This document shows, one piece after another, positions 8,322-17,612 of a stretch of DNA of 32,612 nucleotides. How positions within the stretch are numbered: position 1 is the stretch's first letter; each line of letters begins with the position of its first letter. The notes beneath the pieces were generated by a model. The model did no database searches. It saw only the letters and a list, made by a program, of their open reading frames with translations, and was not told where the DNA came from. Source of the DNA: a bacterium (GTDB lineage Bacteria > Patescibacteriota > Minisyncoccia > Phycocordibacterales > Phycocordibacteraceae); contig JAHFML010000001.1 of assembly GCA_023269085.1 (NCBI GenBank), positions 75,966-108,577 of the forward strand, in the 5' to 3' direction. Both the position numbers and the translations under genes were made by a program.

Positions 8322-10061
8322 TTAGCCGAGCTTCGCGAGGCGACGTGAGAGATCGGCGCAGACTGCCTGTGCATGAGCAATCGCCGAAGCGTTTCCTCCT
8401 GCCTCGGCTCGGCGCAGATCCGTCACTGCTCCTTGATACGCCTCGCGGATGACCGCTGATTCAAAGGCGCGAAGAAGCTCGTCAGCAGCATCCTCGAGCG
8501 GTGCCTCGCCAAACGCCTGTTCGACTTCAAACACGGCAGATTCTGGCGGAACCTCTTCGGGGAGCGCGACGACTTCAGTAATTCGACAATACTCTGATTT
8601 CACCCGTTTGGCAAGAGACGTATCGGGATAGGCGTGGAGAACGGCGAGGAGCTGCTCGGCGCGCGCGTCGCTCACTGACCGAGCCGGCACTGTCTTCAAG
8701 GTCGAACCTTGAATATTCGAATTCAAGGTTCGACCTTGCGTCTGCTCTCTAGATTCCCTCGGCACCCGCTTGAGCGACTCGCGCACTGCCTCGCCCGAGA
8801 GCCCGAGCGCGCGTGCCGCGATTTGGACGAAGTGCTCGCGCTCCATCGGGCTCGGCGTCGCGATGATGAGCGGGAGGACGATCGCCTCAGCCTTCCGCAC
8901 GAGCCGGTGCGGGTCGTGCTCGCTCCGCGAGAGTTCGTCGAGGAAAAATTCGACGATCGGCTTCGCGCTCGCGACGCGCTTCGAGAATTCTTTTGCGCCG
9001 TCGTCACTGCTCGTGACTAGATCGGCCGGGTCCATCCCTTCTGGCAGTGACACTGCCTTGACCCTAATGCCTTGCCCGAGAGCGAGTGCGGCACTTCGCG
9101 CGGTCGCCTTCAACCCCGCTGGATCAGCGTCGAGCATCAGCATGAGATTCTCGCTGTAACGCTTCATGAGCGCCCCGTGTCGCTCGGTGAACGCCGTACC
9201 CGAGAGCGCGACGGCATTCGTGAAGCCGGCCTGATGTGCCATGAGCACGTCGAGCTGACCCTCGACAAGGAGCGTGAAGCCGCGCACCCGTATCGCGTCT
9301 TTTGCCTTATCAAGCCCAAATAAGATTTCAGATTTGTGATAGAGCTCGGTCTCGGGGCTGTTCAGATACTTCGCTTGCTCGTCGGGAGACAAGGCGCGAC
9401 CCGTGAAGGCGACTGCGTGACCGGCGACGTCGCGTATCGGGAACATCAGCCGATTGCGGAAGCGATCATAATAGGTGCCCGGCTTGCTGTCGGCCTCCTT
9501 CACTAATCCCGCGGCGAGGAGTTCGGGGATGGTGAAGCCCTGTGCGGTGAAGGCTTCAAGCAAAGCGCGCCACGCGTCGGGCGCGTAGCCGAGGCTCCAT
9601 GCCTTTATCGATTCCTCCGTGAGCCCTCGCTTCTTCGCGTACGCATACGCACCTTCTCCCATGTGGGGTTTCGTAAACCCCACATGCAATTGCTCGGCGT
9701 ACCACTCAAGGGCGCGCGCCATGAGCTCGCGCAAGCGATCCTTCTTCGACGCGTCTTCCCTATTCCCGCTTCCCGAATATTCTATGACCACGCCGGCTTT
9801 GTCTGCGAGAATCTTTAGGGCACCTTTGAAGTCGACGCCCTCTATCTTCTCAATGAAGGCGAAGCCGTCGCCGCCCTCGCCACAGCCGAAGCAGTGCCAG
9901 CTCCCGCGCTCGGGGCTGACATGGAAGCTCCCGGTCTTCTCTTTATGGAATGGGCAGAGGCCGACCATCGACCTCCCTGCCCGATGTAGCTTCACATAGG
10001 GACTTACGATGTCCATAATTGAGAGCCGCTCTTTAATCTGTGCCACCGTGTCCTGCGCCAT
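8322..10061 (-). CDS. dnaG: DNA primase
   Basis: CHC2 zinc finger [30 protein letters not shown], toprim [15 protein letters not shown] and [10 protein letters not shown]. Confidence 0.95.
   Translation of the reverse strand: MAQDTVAQIKERLSIMDIVSPYVKLHRAGRSMVGLCPFHKEKTGSFHVSPERGSWHCFGCGEGGDGFAFIEKIEGVDFKGALKILADKAGVVIEYSGSGNREDASKKDRLRELMARALEWYAEQLHVGFTKPHMGEGAYAYAKKRGLTEESIKAWSLGYAPDAWRALLEAFTAQGFTIPELLAAGLVKEADSKPGTYYDRFRNRLMFPIRDVAGHAVAFTGRALSPDEQAKYLNSPETELYHKSEILFGLDKAKDAIRVRGFTLLVEGQLDVLMAHQAGFTNAVALSGTAFTERHGALMKRYSENLMLMLDADPAGLKATARSAALALGQGIRVKAVSLPEGMDPADLVTSSDDGAKEFSKRVASAKPIVEFFLDELSRSEHDPHRLVRKAEAIVLPLIIATPSPMEREHFVQIAARALGLSGEAVRESLKRVPRESREQTQGRTLNSNIQGSTLKTVPARSVSDARAEQLLAVLHAYPDTSLAKRVKSEYCRITEVVALPEEVPPESAVFEVEQAFGEAPLEDAADELLRAFESAVIREAYQGAVTDLRRAEAGGNASAIAHAQAVCADLSRRLAKLG
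8697..8738. repeat. Palindromic element family 1, in-frame in dnaG
   Basis: 18-bp perfect inverted repeat caaggtcgaaccttgaat / attcaaggttcgaccttg with 6-nt centre; encodes part of [15 protein letters not shown]. Confidence 0.85.
9660..9686. repeat. Palindromic element family 2, in-frame in dnaG
   Basis: catgtggggttt-cgt-aaaccccacatg. 25 nt are identical to 26749-26773 in rnhB; both encode VGFTKPHM. Confidence 0.9.
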
Positions 10062-10091
10062 GTCTCCTTATCCTACCTCGCGCGCGAGCAC

Positions 10092-10120
10092 TTGACAATG
10101 TGTGTACGTTATGCTAACCT
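10092..10120 (+). promoter_or_regulatory. Promoter TTGACA-17-TAACCT with extended TGC
   Basis: TTGACA at 10092-10097; TGCTAACCT at 10112-10120. Confidence 0.6.
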
Positions 10121-10187
10121 GTTTTACAGGTAGTACTGGTGCGGCTCGTTCGTCGAACCGCAATTCAAAACTTTACTGGAGAACGAA

Positions 10188-10334
10188 ATGAAATTTTCGC
10201 AGTATTTAGCTTGTATTCTTATCGCGATTCTTGGCGCCGGCCTGCTGAGCGACTATGTCCATTCGCTTGGCATAGCCTTCTGTATGTGGTCCATAATTTC
10301 GGCCATATACTTCTCCACACAGAAGAACGACTGA
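10188..10334 (+). CDS. 48-aa small membrane protein (not in the supplied ORF track)
   Basis: SD ggag before ATG 10188: MKFSQYLACILIAILGAGLLSDYVHSLGIAFCMWSIISAIYFSTQKND, with two hydrophobic stretches, an upstream promoter and a downstream terminator. Confidence 0.7.
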   Translation: MKFSQYLACILIAILGAGLLSDYVHSLGIAFCMWSIISAIYFSTQKND

Positions 10335-10340
10335 CCACTC

Positions 10341-10365
10341 CGGCGCGGATTAGGAATCCGCGCCG
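10341..10365 (+). terminator. Hairpin/terminator after 48-aa ORF
   Basis: cggcgcggatt-agg-aatccgcgccg, then ttatcattt. Confidence 0.75.
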
Positions 10366-10377
10366 TTATCATTTCTG

Positions 10378-10400
10378 GTATCGAAGTCTGACTTCGATAC
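10378..10400. repeat. Palindromic element family 3 (intergenic)
   Basis: gtatcgaagtc-t-gacttcgatac; one mismatch to 17590-17612. Confidence 0.8.
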
Positions 10401-10404
10401 TTTA

Positions 10405-10443
10405 CAAAAGCACGGCCGCCAGGGGTGGGCGGCCGTGCTTTTG
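10405..10443. terminator. Bidirectional intrinsic terminator after rpoC
   Basis: 16-bp perfect stem caaaagcacggccgcc / ggcggccgtgcttttg. Confidence 0.85.
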
Positions 10444-10447
10444 CGTC

Positions 10448-10472
10448 TTGAGTAAGGTCGGACCTTACTCAA
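10448..10472. repeat. Palindromic element family 1, directly abutting rpoC stop codon
   Basis: ttgagtaaggtc-g-gaccttactcaa; one mismatch over 25 nt to 29569-29593 in dnaE. Confidence 0.85.
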
Positions 10473-13400
10473 CTAGAGCGCACCGGCGCGGGAGACATAG
10501 GTCGAGCGCTCGACCGGGGCCGGCTCGGGGCGCTCGGCTTGAAGCTTCGCGATCGAAGCGTGCTTTTTACTTCCCGCGAAGCCCGTGCCCGAGGGGATGA
10601 GGCGGCCGAGGATGACGTTCTCCTTCAAGCCACGCAAGCGGTCGAGCGAGCCGCGCAGTGACGCGTTGATGAGTATCTTCGTCGTCTGCTCGAAGGACGC
10701 GGCGGAGAGGAAGGAGCGGCGCGAGAGCGCACTCTCCTTGATCCCGAGCACGATCTCCTTCGCCTTCGGCGCGATCTTGTTCTCATCTTCAGCATCCTTC
10801 AGCGCCTTCGCGAATTCCCAATCCTCGACGATATCGCCGACCGAGTAGTCGGTGTCGCCCGACTCGGTAATCTTCACGCGAGAGAACATCTGCTTCACCA
10901 CCACCTCGAGGTGCTTGTGCGAGACCGGTGCACCCTGAAGCTCATAAATCTTCGAGGCTTCGGTGATGATGTACTCCTGCGTAATCGCGCGGCCGGCATA
11001 GTCGAAGAGCTCGTCGAGATCGGCCGAGCCGTCGGTGAGGATCTGGCCCTTCACGACCGTCGCTCCCTCCTTCACCAAGGGCACGCGCGGATACGGCGCG
11101 AGGTATTCGTAGGCAGAGCCGTCCTTCTTCCCCTGCCCCGCTTGTGGCGCGACGACGATAACCTTCTCGCGACCAGCCTCTTTCACCTCCATCACGATGC
11201 CGTCTGACTTGCTCACAACCGCCGGATTCTTCGGACTGCGCTTCTCGAAGACTTCTTCGACGCGCGGGAGACCGCTCGTGATGTCGCCGCCGACCGACGC
11301 AACGCCGCCCGCGTGGAAGGTGCGCATCGTGAGCTGGGTACCCGGTTCGCCGATAGCCTGCGCCGCGACCGTGCCGACTGCTTCGCCCAAGTCGACGAGC
11401 TCTTGCGTCGTCAGGTCCATGCCGTAGCAAGTCTGACAGACGCCATAGCGCGTCTCGCAGGACATCGCCGATCGTGCGTCGACCGAGGTGACCGAGGTTG
11501 CCGCCGCAAGCGCTTCGGCATCAAGGATAGAGAGATAGTGCCCTTTCTTGAAAAGCAGTGTGCCGTCCGCATCGAGGACGTCCTCGGAGAGCGTGCGGCC
11601 GCGAAGCGCTTCGGCATAGTCAACATGAATACCCGAGGCGCTCACGCGATTAATCTTCACGCCGCGCTTCGTGCCACAGTCGTGCTCGGTGACAATCGAG
11701 TCCTGCGCGACGTCGAAGAGACGACGCGTGAGGTAGCCAGCCTTCGCCGTACCGAGCGCGGTATCGGTGAGGCCCTTGCGCGCGCCGTGCGTCGACATGA
11801 AGTATTCGATCGGGTTTAACCCATCGATGAAGGAGGAGGTAATCGGCACCTCCATCGTCTCGCCAGAGGTGTTCTGGATGAGGCCCTTCATGCCGGCCAT
11901 TTGGTTTATCTGACCCAGCGAGCCGCGAGCACCGGAAGTAACCATGTCCGACACTGACCCCATCGGATCGAGCTCCGCGCCGACGAGCGTCTCGATCTCT
12001 TGCTTCGCGCCCTGCCAATATTCAATCGCCATGCGGCGTTTCTCCTCGGCAGAGATGAGGCCGTTCTGGTAATCCTCTTCAATCTTCATAATCTTCTCTG
12101 CCGTCTCATCAACAACTTTCTGTTTCCCTTGCGGAACCTTCACGTCACCAATCGCCCACGTGACGCCCGACTTGGTCGCGTATTCGAAGCCGAAGCGCTT
12201 CACCTTGTTCACGATTGCAGGGACCGCGTCGATGCCGTAGCGACTGATGCAATCGGTCACGATGCGAGCAAGGACCTTCTTAGTGATAGTGTCGTTCACG
12301 AACGGATAGTCTGCGGGAAGCACGGTGTTGAAGAGGAGGCGACCAACCGTCGTCTCGAAAGGAGTCTCGCCGAAGGCGGCATACTTCACCTTGCCCGCGA
12401 CGGGCATCACCTTGATCTTGGCGCGCATGTCGATCGCGTCATACTCGGACGCGAGAATCGCGGAGTTCGGCGACGAGAGATATTCGCCCTCGCCCTTCGC
12501 ACCGTCAACGGCCTTGGTGAGCCAATAGACGCCGAGCACGATGTCGAGCGGCTTGCCGATAAGCACGATCATGTCACCCGAACCAGGCTTCAAGATGTTC
12601 TTGTTCGCGCTCATGATGTTCGCGGCTTCCCACTGCGCCTCTTCAGAGAGCGGCACGTGGACGGCCATCTGATCGCCGTCGAAGTCTGCGTTGAAGGCGT
12701 TACAAACGAGCGGATGGAGCTGGATAGCGTCACCCTCGATGAGCTGCGGACGGAAGGCCTGGATGCCTTGGCGGTGCAGGGTCGGCGCGCGGTTGAGGAG
12801 CACGTACTTGCCAGCAATCGCCTCTTCAAGAATTTCCCACACCTCGGACACGCCGTCTTCTATTAGGCGGCCCGCACCGCGAATGTTGAAAGCGAGTTCG
12901 CGCTCAAGGAGCCCCGCGATGACGAAGGGACGGAAGAGCTCGAGCGCCATGTGCTTCGGGAGACCGCATTCGTCGAGCTCGAGATTCGGGCCGACGACGA
13001 TAACCGAGCGACCCGAGTAGTCGACGCGCTTGCCGAGCAAGTTCTGACGGAAGTAGCCCTGCTTGCCCTTCAGATAATCAGCGAGACTCTTGAGCGGACG
13101 GCGCTGGGCGGCGGTGAGCGCACCGGCCGAGGCGCTGCTCTTCCGGATCGAATTATCGAGGAGCGCGTCAACCGCCTCTTGCAAGATGCGCTTCTCGTTG
13201 CGCAAGATGACCTCCGGCGCGTGGATGTCGATGAGCTTCTTCAAGCGATTGTTGCGATTGATGACGCGGCGATAGAGATCGTTCACGTCGCTGGTCGCGT
13301 GGCGGCCGCCCTCGAGCGCGACCATCGGGCGAAGCGCCGGCGGGATGACCGGGATGCGCGTGAGGAAGAACCACTCGGGCCGCACGCCGCTTGCGATGAG

Positions 13401-14189
13401 CCCTGCGATGAGCGAGAGACGCTTCGCAAGCTTCTCGCGCTCTGCGGCACCCGCCTTCTCATAACGCGCTTGAAGCGTCGCTTCGAGCGCCCTCAAATCA
13501 AGTTTGGTGAAAATGTCATAGATGGCTTCGGCGCCGATACGAGCCTCGAAGAGGCCGCCGTACTTGACCGAGAAGCGGTGGTACTCGAGCTCATCGAGCA
13601 CCTTGCCGACGACCACACCCTCGATCTCGTTCTTCGCGAGCGTCATCTTCTCCTTCAGCGTGTCGCGCTCCTTATCATTCTCGAGCGACTTGTACTTCGA
13701 CTTATATTCGCTGTCGAGCTCGTTCAAGAGACGCTTCTTCTCGTCTTCTGCGATCCGAGTGACGATGTAGCCCGCGAAGTAGACGACCTTCTCAATATCG
13801 GTCGCCGAGGCGCCGAGCAAGAGTGCCATGCGGCTTGGCACCGAGCGGAGGAACCAGATATGCGCGACCGGCGTGCAGAGCTCGATGTGGCCCATGCGCT
13901 CACGGCGGACGATCGAGCGCGTGATCTCGACACCGCACTTGTCGCAGACGATGCCCTTGTAGCGGATGCCCTTGTACTTGCCGCAGTAGCACTCGTAGTC
14001 CTTCTCGGGACCGAAGATTTTCTCATCGAAGAGGCCGTGCTTCTCAGAACGCTGGGTGCGGTAGTTGATAGTCTCGGGCTTCGTCACTTCTCCTTGCGAC
14101 CAAGCGAGAATCTTCTCGGGCGAAGCGAGCGTAAGGCGCAGACCATTCCAGGTGTCGCGGGAAGGAAGTTTTCGGGGGGTGAATGCCAT
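10473..14189 (-). CDS. rpoC: DNA-directed RNA polymerase beta' subunit
   Basis: CYCGKYKGIRYKGIVCDKCGVEIT zinc motif, NADFDGDQMAVHVPL catalytic motif, AAQAIGEPGTQLTMRTFHAGG. Confidence 0.97.
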   Translation of the reverse strand: MAFTPRKLPSRDTWNGLRLTLASPEKILAWSQGEVTKPETINYRTQRSEKHGLFDEKIFGPEKDYECYCGKYKGIRYKGIVCDKCGVEITRSIVRRERMGHIELCTPVAHIWFLRSVPSRMALLLGASATDIEKVVYFAGYIVTRIAEDEKKRLLNELDSEYKSKYKSLENDKERDTLKEKMTLAKNEIEGVVVGKVLDELEYHRFSVKYGGLFEARIGAEAIYDIFTKLDLRALEATLQARYEKAGAAEREKLAKRLSLIAGLIASGVRPEWFFLTRIPVIPPALRPMVALEGGRHATSDVNDLYRRVINRNNRLKKLIDIHAPEVILRNEKRILQEAVDALLDNSIRKSSASAGALTAAQRRPLKSLADYLKGKQGYFRQNLLGKRVDYSGRSVIVVGPNLELDECGLPKHMALELFRPFVIAGLLERELAFNIRGAGRLIEDGVSEVWEILEEAIAGKYVLLNRAPTLHRQGIQAFRPQLIEGDAIQLHPLVCNAFNADFDGDQMAVHVPLSEEAQWEAANIMSANKNILKPGSGDMIVLIGKPLDIVLGVYWLTKAVDGAKGEGEYLSSPNSAILASEYDAIDMRAKIKVMPVAGKVKYAAFGETPFETTVGRLLFNTVLPADYPFVNDTITKKVLARIVTDCISRYGIDAVPAIVNKVKRFGFEYATKSGVTWAIGDVKVPQGKQKVVDETAEKIMKIEEDYQNGLISAEEKRRMAIEYWQGAKQEIETLVGAELDPMGSVSDMVTSGARGSLGQINQMAGMKGLIQNTSGETMEVPITSSFIDGLNPIEYFMSTHGARKGLTDTALGTAKAGYLTRRLFDVAQDSIVTEHDCGTKRGVKINRVSASGIHVDYAEALRGRTLSEDVLDADGTLLFKKGHYLSILDAEALAAATSVTSVDARSAMSCETRYGVCQTCYGMDLTTQELVDLGEAVGTVAAQAIGEPGTQLTMRTFHAGGVASVGGDITSGLPRVEEVFEKRSPKNPAVVSKSDGIVMEVKEAGREKVIVVAPQAGQGKKDGSAYEYLAPYPRVPLVKEGATVVKGQILTDGSADLDELFDYAGRAITQEYIITEASKIYELQGAPVSHKHLEVVVKQMFSRVKITESGDTDYSVGDIVEDWEFAKALKDAEDENKIAPKAKEIVLGIKESALSRRSFLSAASFEQTTKILINASLRGSLDRLRGLKENVILGRLIPSGTGFAGSKKHASIAKLQAERPEPAPVERSTYVSRAGAL

Positions 14190-14231
14190 ATAAATTAGGA
14201 ATTAGATAGTTAGGCGCTAGGCTCTAGCAAG

Positions 14232-17200
14232 TTACGCTTCTGCTTCGGACGGAAGATTCATCGGCTCGACGTCGAGCGCGAGGCCGCGGATCTGATTGGT
14301 AAGGACCGCGAAGGATGCCGGCGTGCCTGAGTGACTGATCGGCTCGCCCTTCACGATAGCGTCGAAGGCGGCAGAGCGGCCCTGGATATCGTCGGACTTG
14401 ATAGTGAGCATCTCGCGGAGCGTGTACGCCGCGCCGTAGCCAAGGAGCGCCCACACTTCCATTTCGCCGAAGCGCTGACCGCCGTTCTGCGCCTTGCCGC
14501 CAAGCGGTTGCTGCGTGATGAGCGAGTAAGGACCGATCGAGCGCATGTGGATCTTGTCCTCCACCATGTGATGCAACTTGAGGATATACATATAGCCGAC
14601 CGCGATCGGCTGGGCGAAGGCTTCGCCCGTGTGACCGTCGAAGAGCTTCATCTTGCCGCTTCGGTCGAAGCCGGCTTTTTCAAGCTCGTCCTTGATTTCG
14701 TCGGCCGTTGCACCAGCGAAGGGCGGGACGACCGCCTGATACCCAAGCGTATGCGCCGCGAGCCCAAGGTGCATCTCGAGGATCTGACCGAGGTTCATAC
14801 GGCTCGGGACGCCGAGCGGAGTAAGAATGATGTCGACCGGATTGCCGTCCTTGTCATAGGGCATATCCTCGACTGGCAGGACGCGGCTAATAACGCCTTT
14901 GTTGCCGTGCCGGCCGGCGAGCTTGTCGCCGACACTGACATTACGCACCTGTGCGACCGTCACGACGATCTTCTTGATGATGCCGGTCTCGAGCTGATCG
15001 CCCGCCTCGCGCGAGAAGACGCGCACGCCGATGACGCGGCCGCGCTTGCCACCCTCCATGCGGAGGCTGGTGTCCTTCACGTCCTTCGCCTTATCGCCGA
15101 AGATCGAGCGGAGGAGACGCTCCTCAGGCGTGAGCTGGGTCTCGCCCTTCGGCGTCACCTTGCCGACCAAGATGTCGCCTGAGCGGACCTCGGCGCCGAT
15201 GCGGATGACGCCCTCTTCGTCGAGATTCTTGAGCCGCATATCGCCAACATTCGGGATATCGTGCGTCGTCGTCTCATCGCCGAGCTTCGTGTCGCGCACG
15301 ACGCACTCGAAGTCCTCGATATGCACTGTGGTGAACTTCGCTTCTTCGACGAGCCGTTCAGAAATAATAATAGCGTCCTCATAGTTCGCGCCGTTCCAGC
15401 TCATGAAGGCGACGCGGACATTCTGACCGAGCGCAAGCTGGCCGCTCTCGGTCGAAGAGTTGTCGCCGAGCACGTCGCCTTTCTTCACCTTGTCGCCCAG
15501 CGACACCGACGGCCTTTGCATGAAGGTCGAGTTCTGGTTGGTCTGCGTGATGCCCTGCAGCGGGTACTCTTTCTTCTTGTCGTCCTTATTCGTCACGACG
15601 ATCTTGCGCGAGTCGACATAGGTCACTTCGCCTGCCTCATCGGCGAGCACGAGGCGGCCGGTCGAGCGAGCGGCCGGCGTCTCGATGCCGGTGGCCACGA
15701 GCGGCGCCTCAGGGATAAGGAGCGGCGTCGCCTGCTTCTGCATGTTGCTACCCATCAAGGCGCGGTTCGCATCGTCATGATCGACGAAGGGAATCATGCA
15801 GGTCGCGACCGAGAACATCTGATACGTTGACGCATCAATGAGCGTAATCGTGTCGCGCGGAACGATGATTGCATTACCTTGATAGCGCGCCTCGACCGAG
15901 TTAGTTACGATGCGGCCGGACTCGTCAATCTTGGTCGCGCCGTGCGCGATATACTCTTGCTCTTCATCAAGTGCGTTCAGATAGACGATCTCGTCAGTTA
16001 CCTTTCCTCCCTTCATCCGAACATACGGCGTCTCGATAACGCCATAGTCGTTGATGCGGGCGTGCGTCGCCATGTGGAGAATGAGACCGATGTTCTGACC
16101 TTCGGGCGTGTGAATCGGGCAAAGGCGGCCATAATGCGAAGGGTGCACGTCGCGCACTTCGAAGCCAGCGCGCTCACGCGTGAGACCGCCGGGGCCGAGC
16201 GCCGAGAAAAGGCGCATGTGTTCGAGCTCCGCGAGGATGTTCTGCTGATCCATGAACTGCGAGAGCTGGTTGGCCGTGAAGAATTCGTGCACCGAGGCGT
16301 GGAAGGGGCGCGGATTGACAAGCGCCATCGGGAGCGTCGTCTCACTCTCGATGGTGCTCATGCGATCTTGAATGTTGCGCTTCATGCGGCTCATGCCGAC
16401 GCGCATGCGCGACTGCAAGAGCTCGCCGACGAACCGCACGCGGCGGAAGCCGAGGTGGTCGATGTCGTCCGGCCGTGCCGACGGGTCGACATTGAGACGC
16501 GTGATCTCGCCGACAATGCGGACAAAGTCGGCGAGCCCGAGCGTGCGCTTCTCGAGTGCCTTCTCGGTAGTCGGGAGTCCGAAGCGCATCTGGAGACGCG
16601 AGCGGCCGACCTTCCCGAGGTCATAGCGCTCCGTCGAGAAGAGCGCTTGGACGAAGTTCTTCGCGTTCTCTGAGGTCGCGAGGTCACCGTCGCGCATGCG
16701 GCGATGGATCTCGACATACGCCTCTTCGATCGACTTCGCCTCATCGTGCGCGAGCGTCGCTTCGATAGCCGCCTTCGCAAGCGGATCCTTCTCAAAATGC
16801 TTCAGTACCTCAGCGCCCAAGCCGCCGCCGAAGACGGTGAGGAGCTGGGTGATCGGAAACTTGCGCTTCCGATCGATCTTCATGAAGATCGCGCCGTCTG
16901 CTTCAGAGTCGATCTCGATCCAAACACCGCGGAGCGGGATTATCTTCGAGCCGAAATACTGCTTGCCGCGGATGAGCTCCGAGACGAAGAACGCGCCGAA
17001 AGAGCGTGCGAGCTGGGGGACGATAGCGCGCTCGACACCCGAGACGATGAAGGAGCCGTGCGGCGTCATCATCGGCATGTCCGTGAGGAAGATCTCTTGC
17101 GACTTCTCCGAGCCGAAGGTCTTGTTGACGAGCTTCACGGTCGCCTTGATCGGCGCCTCGTAGGTGCGGGCGTTCTCGCGCGCGAATTGCTCGTCGAACT

Positions 17201-17408
17201 TCGGTTCGCCGATTTCAAAACTTTCAAACTGAATCTCGAACTTCTTGCCCGAATAATCGCTGATCGGCGAGAACTCTTTGAAGAGCTCGGTCAAGCCATC
17301 TTTCAAAAGCCAGGTGAACGAGTCGCGCTGGTGGCCGACCAGGTCGGGGAACGGGACGGAGGGTGCCTTGTAGGCACCGAAGGTCTTCTGGATGAGGTTC
17401 TTGCGCAT
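14232..17408 (-). CDS. rpoB: DNA-directed RNA polymerase beta subunit
   Basis: Start MRKNLIQKTFGAYKAPSVPFPDLVGHQRDSF (17408); GLTRERAGFEVRDVHPSHYGRLCPIHTPEGQNIGLI; GGQRFGEMEVWALLGYGAAYTLREMLT. The ORF-track start at 17552 is an extension. Confidence 0.97.
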   Translation of the reverse strand: MRKNLIQKTFGAYKAPSVPFPDLVGHQRDSFTWLLKDGLTELFKEFSPISDYSGKKFEIQFESFEIGEPKFDEQFARENARTYEAPIKATVKLVNKTFGSEKSQEIFLTDMPMMTPHGSFIVSGVERAIVPQLARSFGAFFVSELIRGKQYFGSKIIPLRGVWIEIDSEADGAIFMKIDRKRKFPITQLLTVFGGGLGAEVLKHFEKDPLAKAAIEATLAHDEAKSIEEAYVEIHRRMRDGDLATSENAKNFVQALFSTERYDLGKVGRSRLQMRFGLPTTEKALEKRTLGLADFVRIVGEITRLNVDPSARPDDIDHLGFRRVRFVGELLQSRMRVGMSRMKRNIQDRMSTIESETTLPMALVNPRPFHASVHEFFTANQLSQFMDQQNILAELEHMRLFSALGPGGLTRERAGFEVRDVHPSHYGRLCPIHTPEGQNIGLILHMATHARINDYGVIETPYVRMKGGKVTDEIVYLNALDEEQEYIAHGATKIDESGRIVTNSVEARYQGNAIIVPRDTITLIDASTYQMFSVATCMIPFVDHDDANRALMGSNMQKQATPLLIPEAPLVATGIETPAARSTGRLVLADEAGEVTYVDSRKIVVTNKDDKKKEYPLQGITQTNQNSTFMQRPSVSLGDKVKKGDVLGDNSSTESGQLALGQNVRVAFMSWNGANYEDAIIISERLVEEAKFTTVHIEDFECVVRDTKLGDETTTHDIPNVGDMRLKNLDEEGVIRIGAEVRSGDILVGKVTPKGETQLTPEERLLRSIFGDKAKDVKDTSLRMEGGKRGRVIGVRVFSREAGDQLETGIIKKIVVTVAQVRNVSVGDKLAGRHGNKGVISRVLPVEDMPYDKDGNPVDIILTPLGVPSRMNLGQILEMHLGLAAHTLGYQAVVPPFAGATADEIKDELEKAGFDRSGKMKLFDGHTGEAFAQPIAVGYMYILKLHHMVEDKIHMRSIGPYSLITQQPLGGKAQNGGQRFGEMEVWALLGYGAAYTLREMLTIKSDDIQGRSAAFDAIVKGEPISHSGTPASFAVLTNQIRGLALDVEPMNLPSEAEA

Positions 17409-17589
17409 GTCGGTATTGCGTGAGGTAGTAAATATATAAATGCAAACGCACGGACACAGTCCGCTTTCGCTCTTGCGTTGTATTCGATTCCCGTATGTTA
17501 TCTCTCCCCGCCCTTCGTGACTCACTCGTATCTGATATCGGTATCCTATCACCCGCCCCCATGCTCCGCAAGGGGGCGGTTTTCCCCAC

Positions 17590-17612
17590 GTATCGAAGTC
17601 TGACTTCGCTAC
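17590..17612. repeat. Palindromic element family 3, overlapping trmD stop codon
   Basis: gtatcgaagtctgacttcgctac; one mismatch to 10378-10400; trmD stop (cta 17609-17611) lies inside it. Confidence 0.8.

Noticed and set aside
6958-10009. agggacttacgat shared by the rpoD 3' region and dnaG 5' region
   Set aside because: Only 13 nt; several such matches are expected by chance in 32 kb.
12951-14198. 415-aa + strand ORF
   Set aside because: Antisense shadow of rpoC in GC-rich DNA; Leu/Glu/Asp/Arg-biased composition with no recognisable domain.
14331-16673. Large + strand ORFs within rpoB
   Set aside because: Antisense mirror ORFs of rpoB without motifs or initiation signals.
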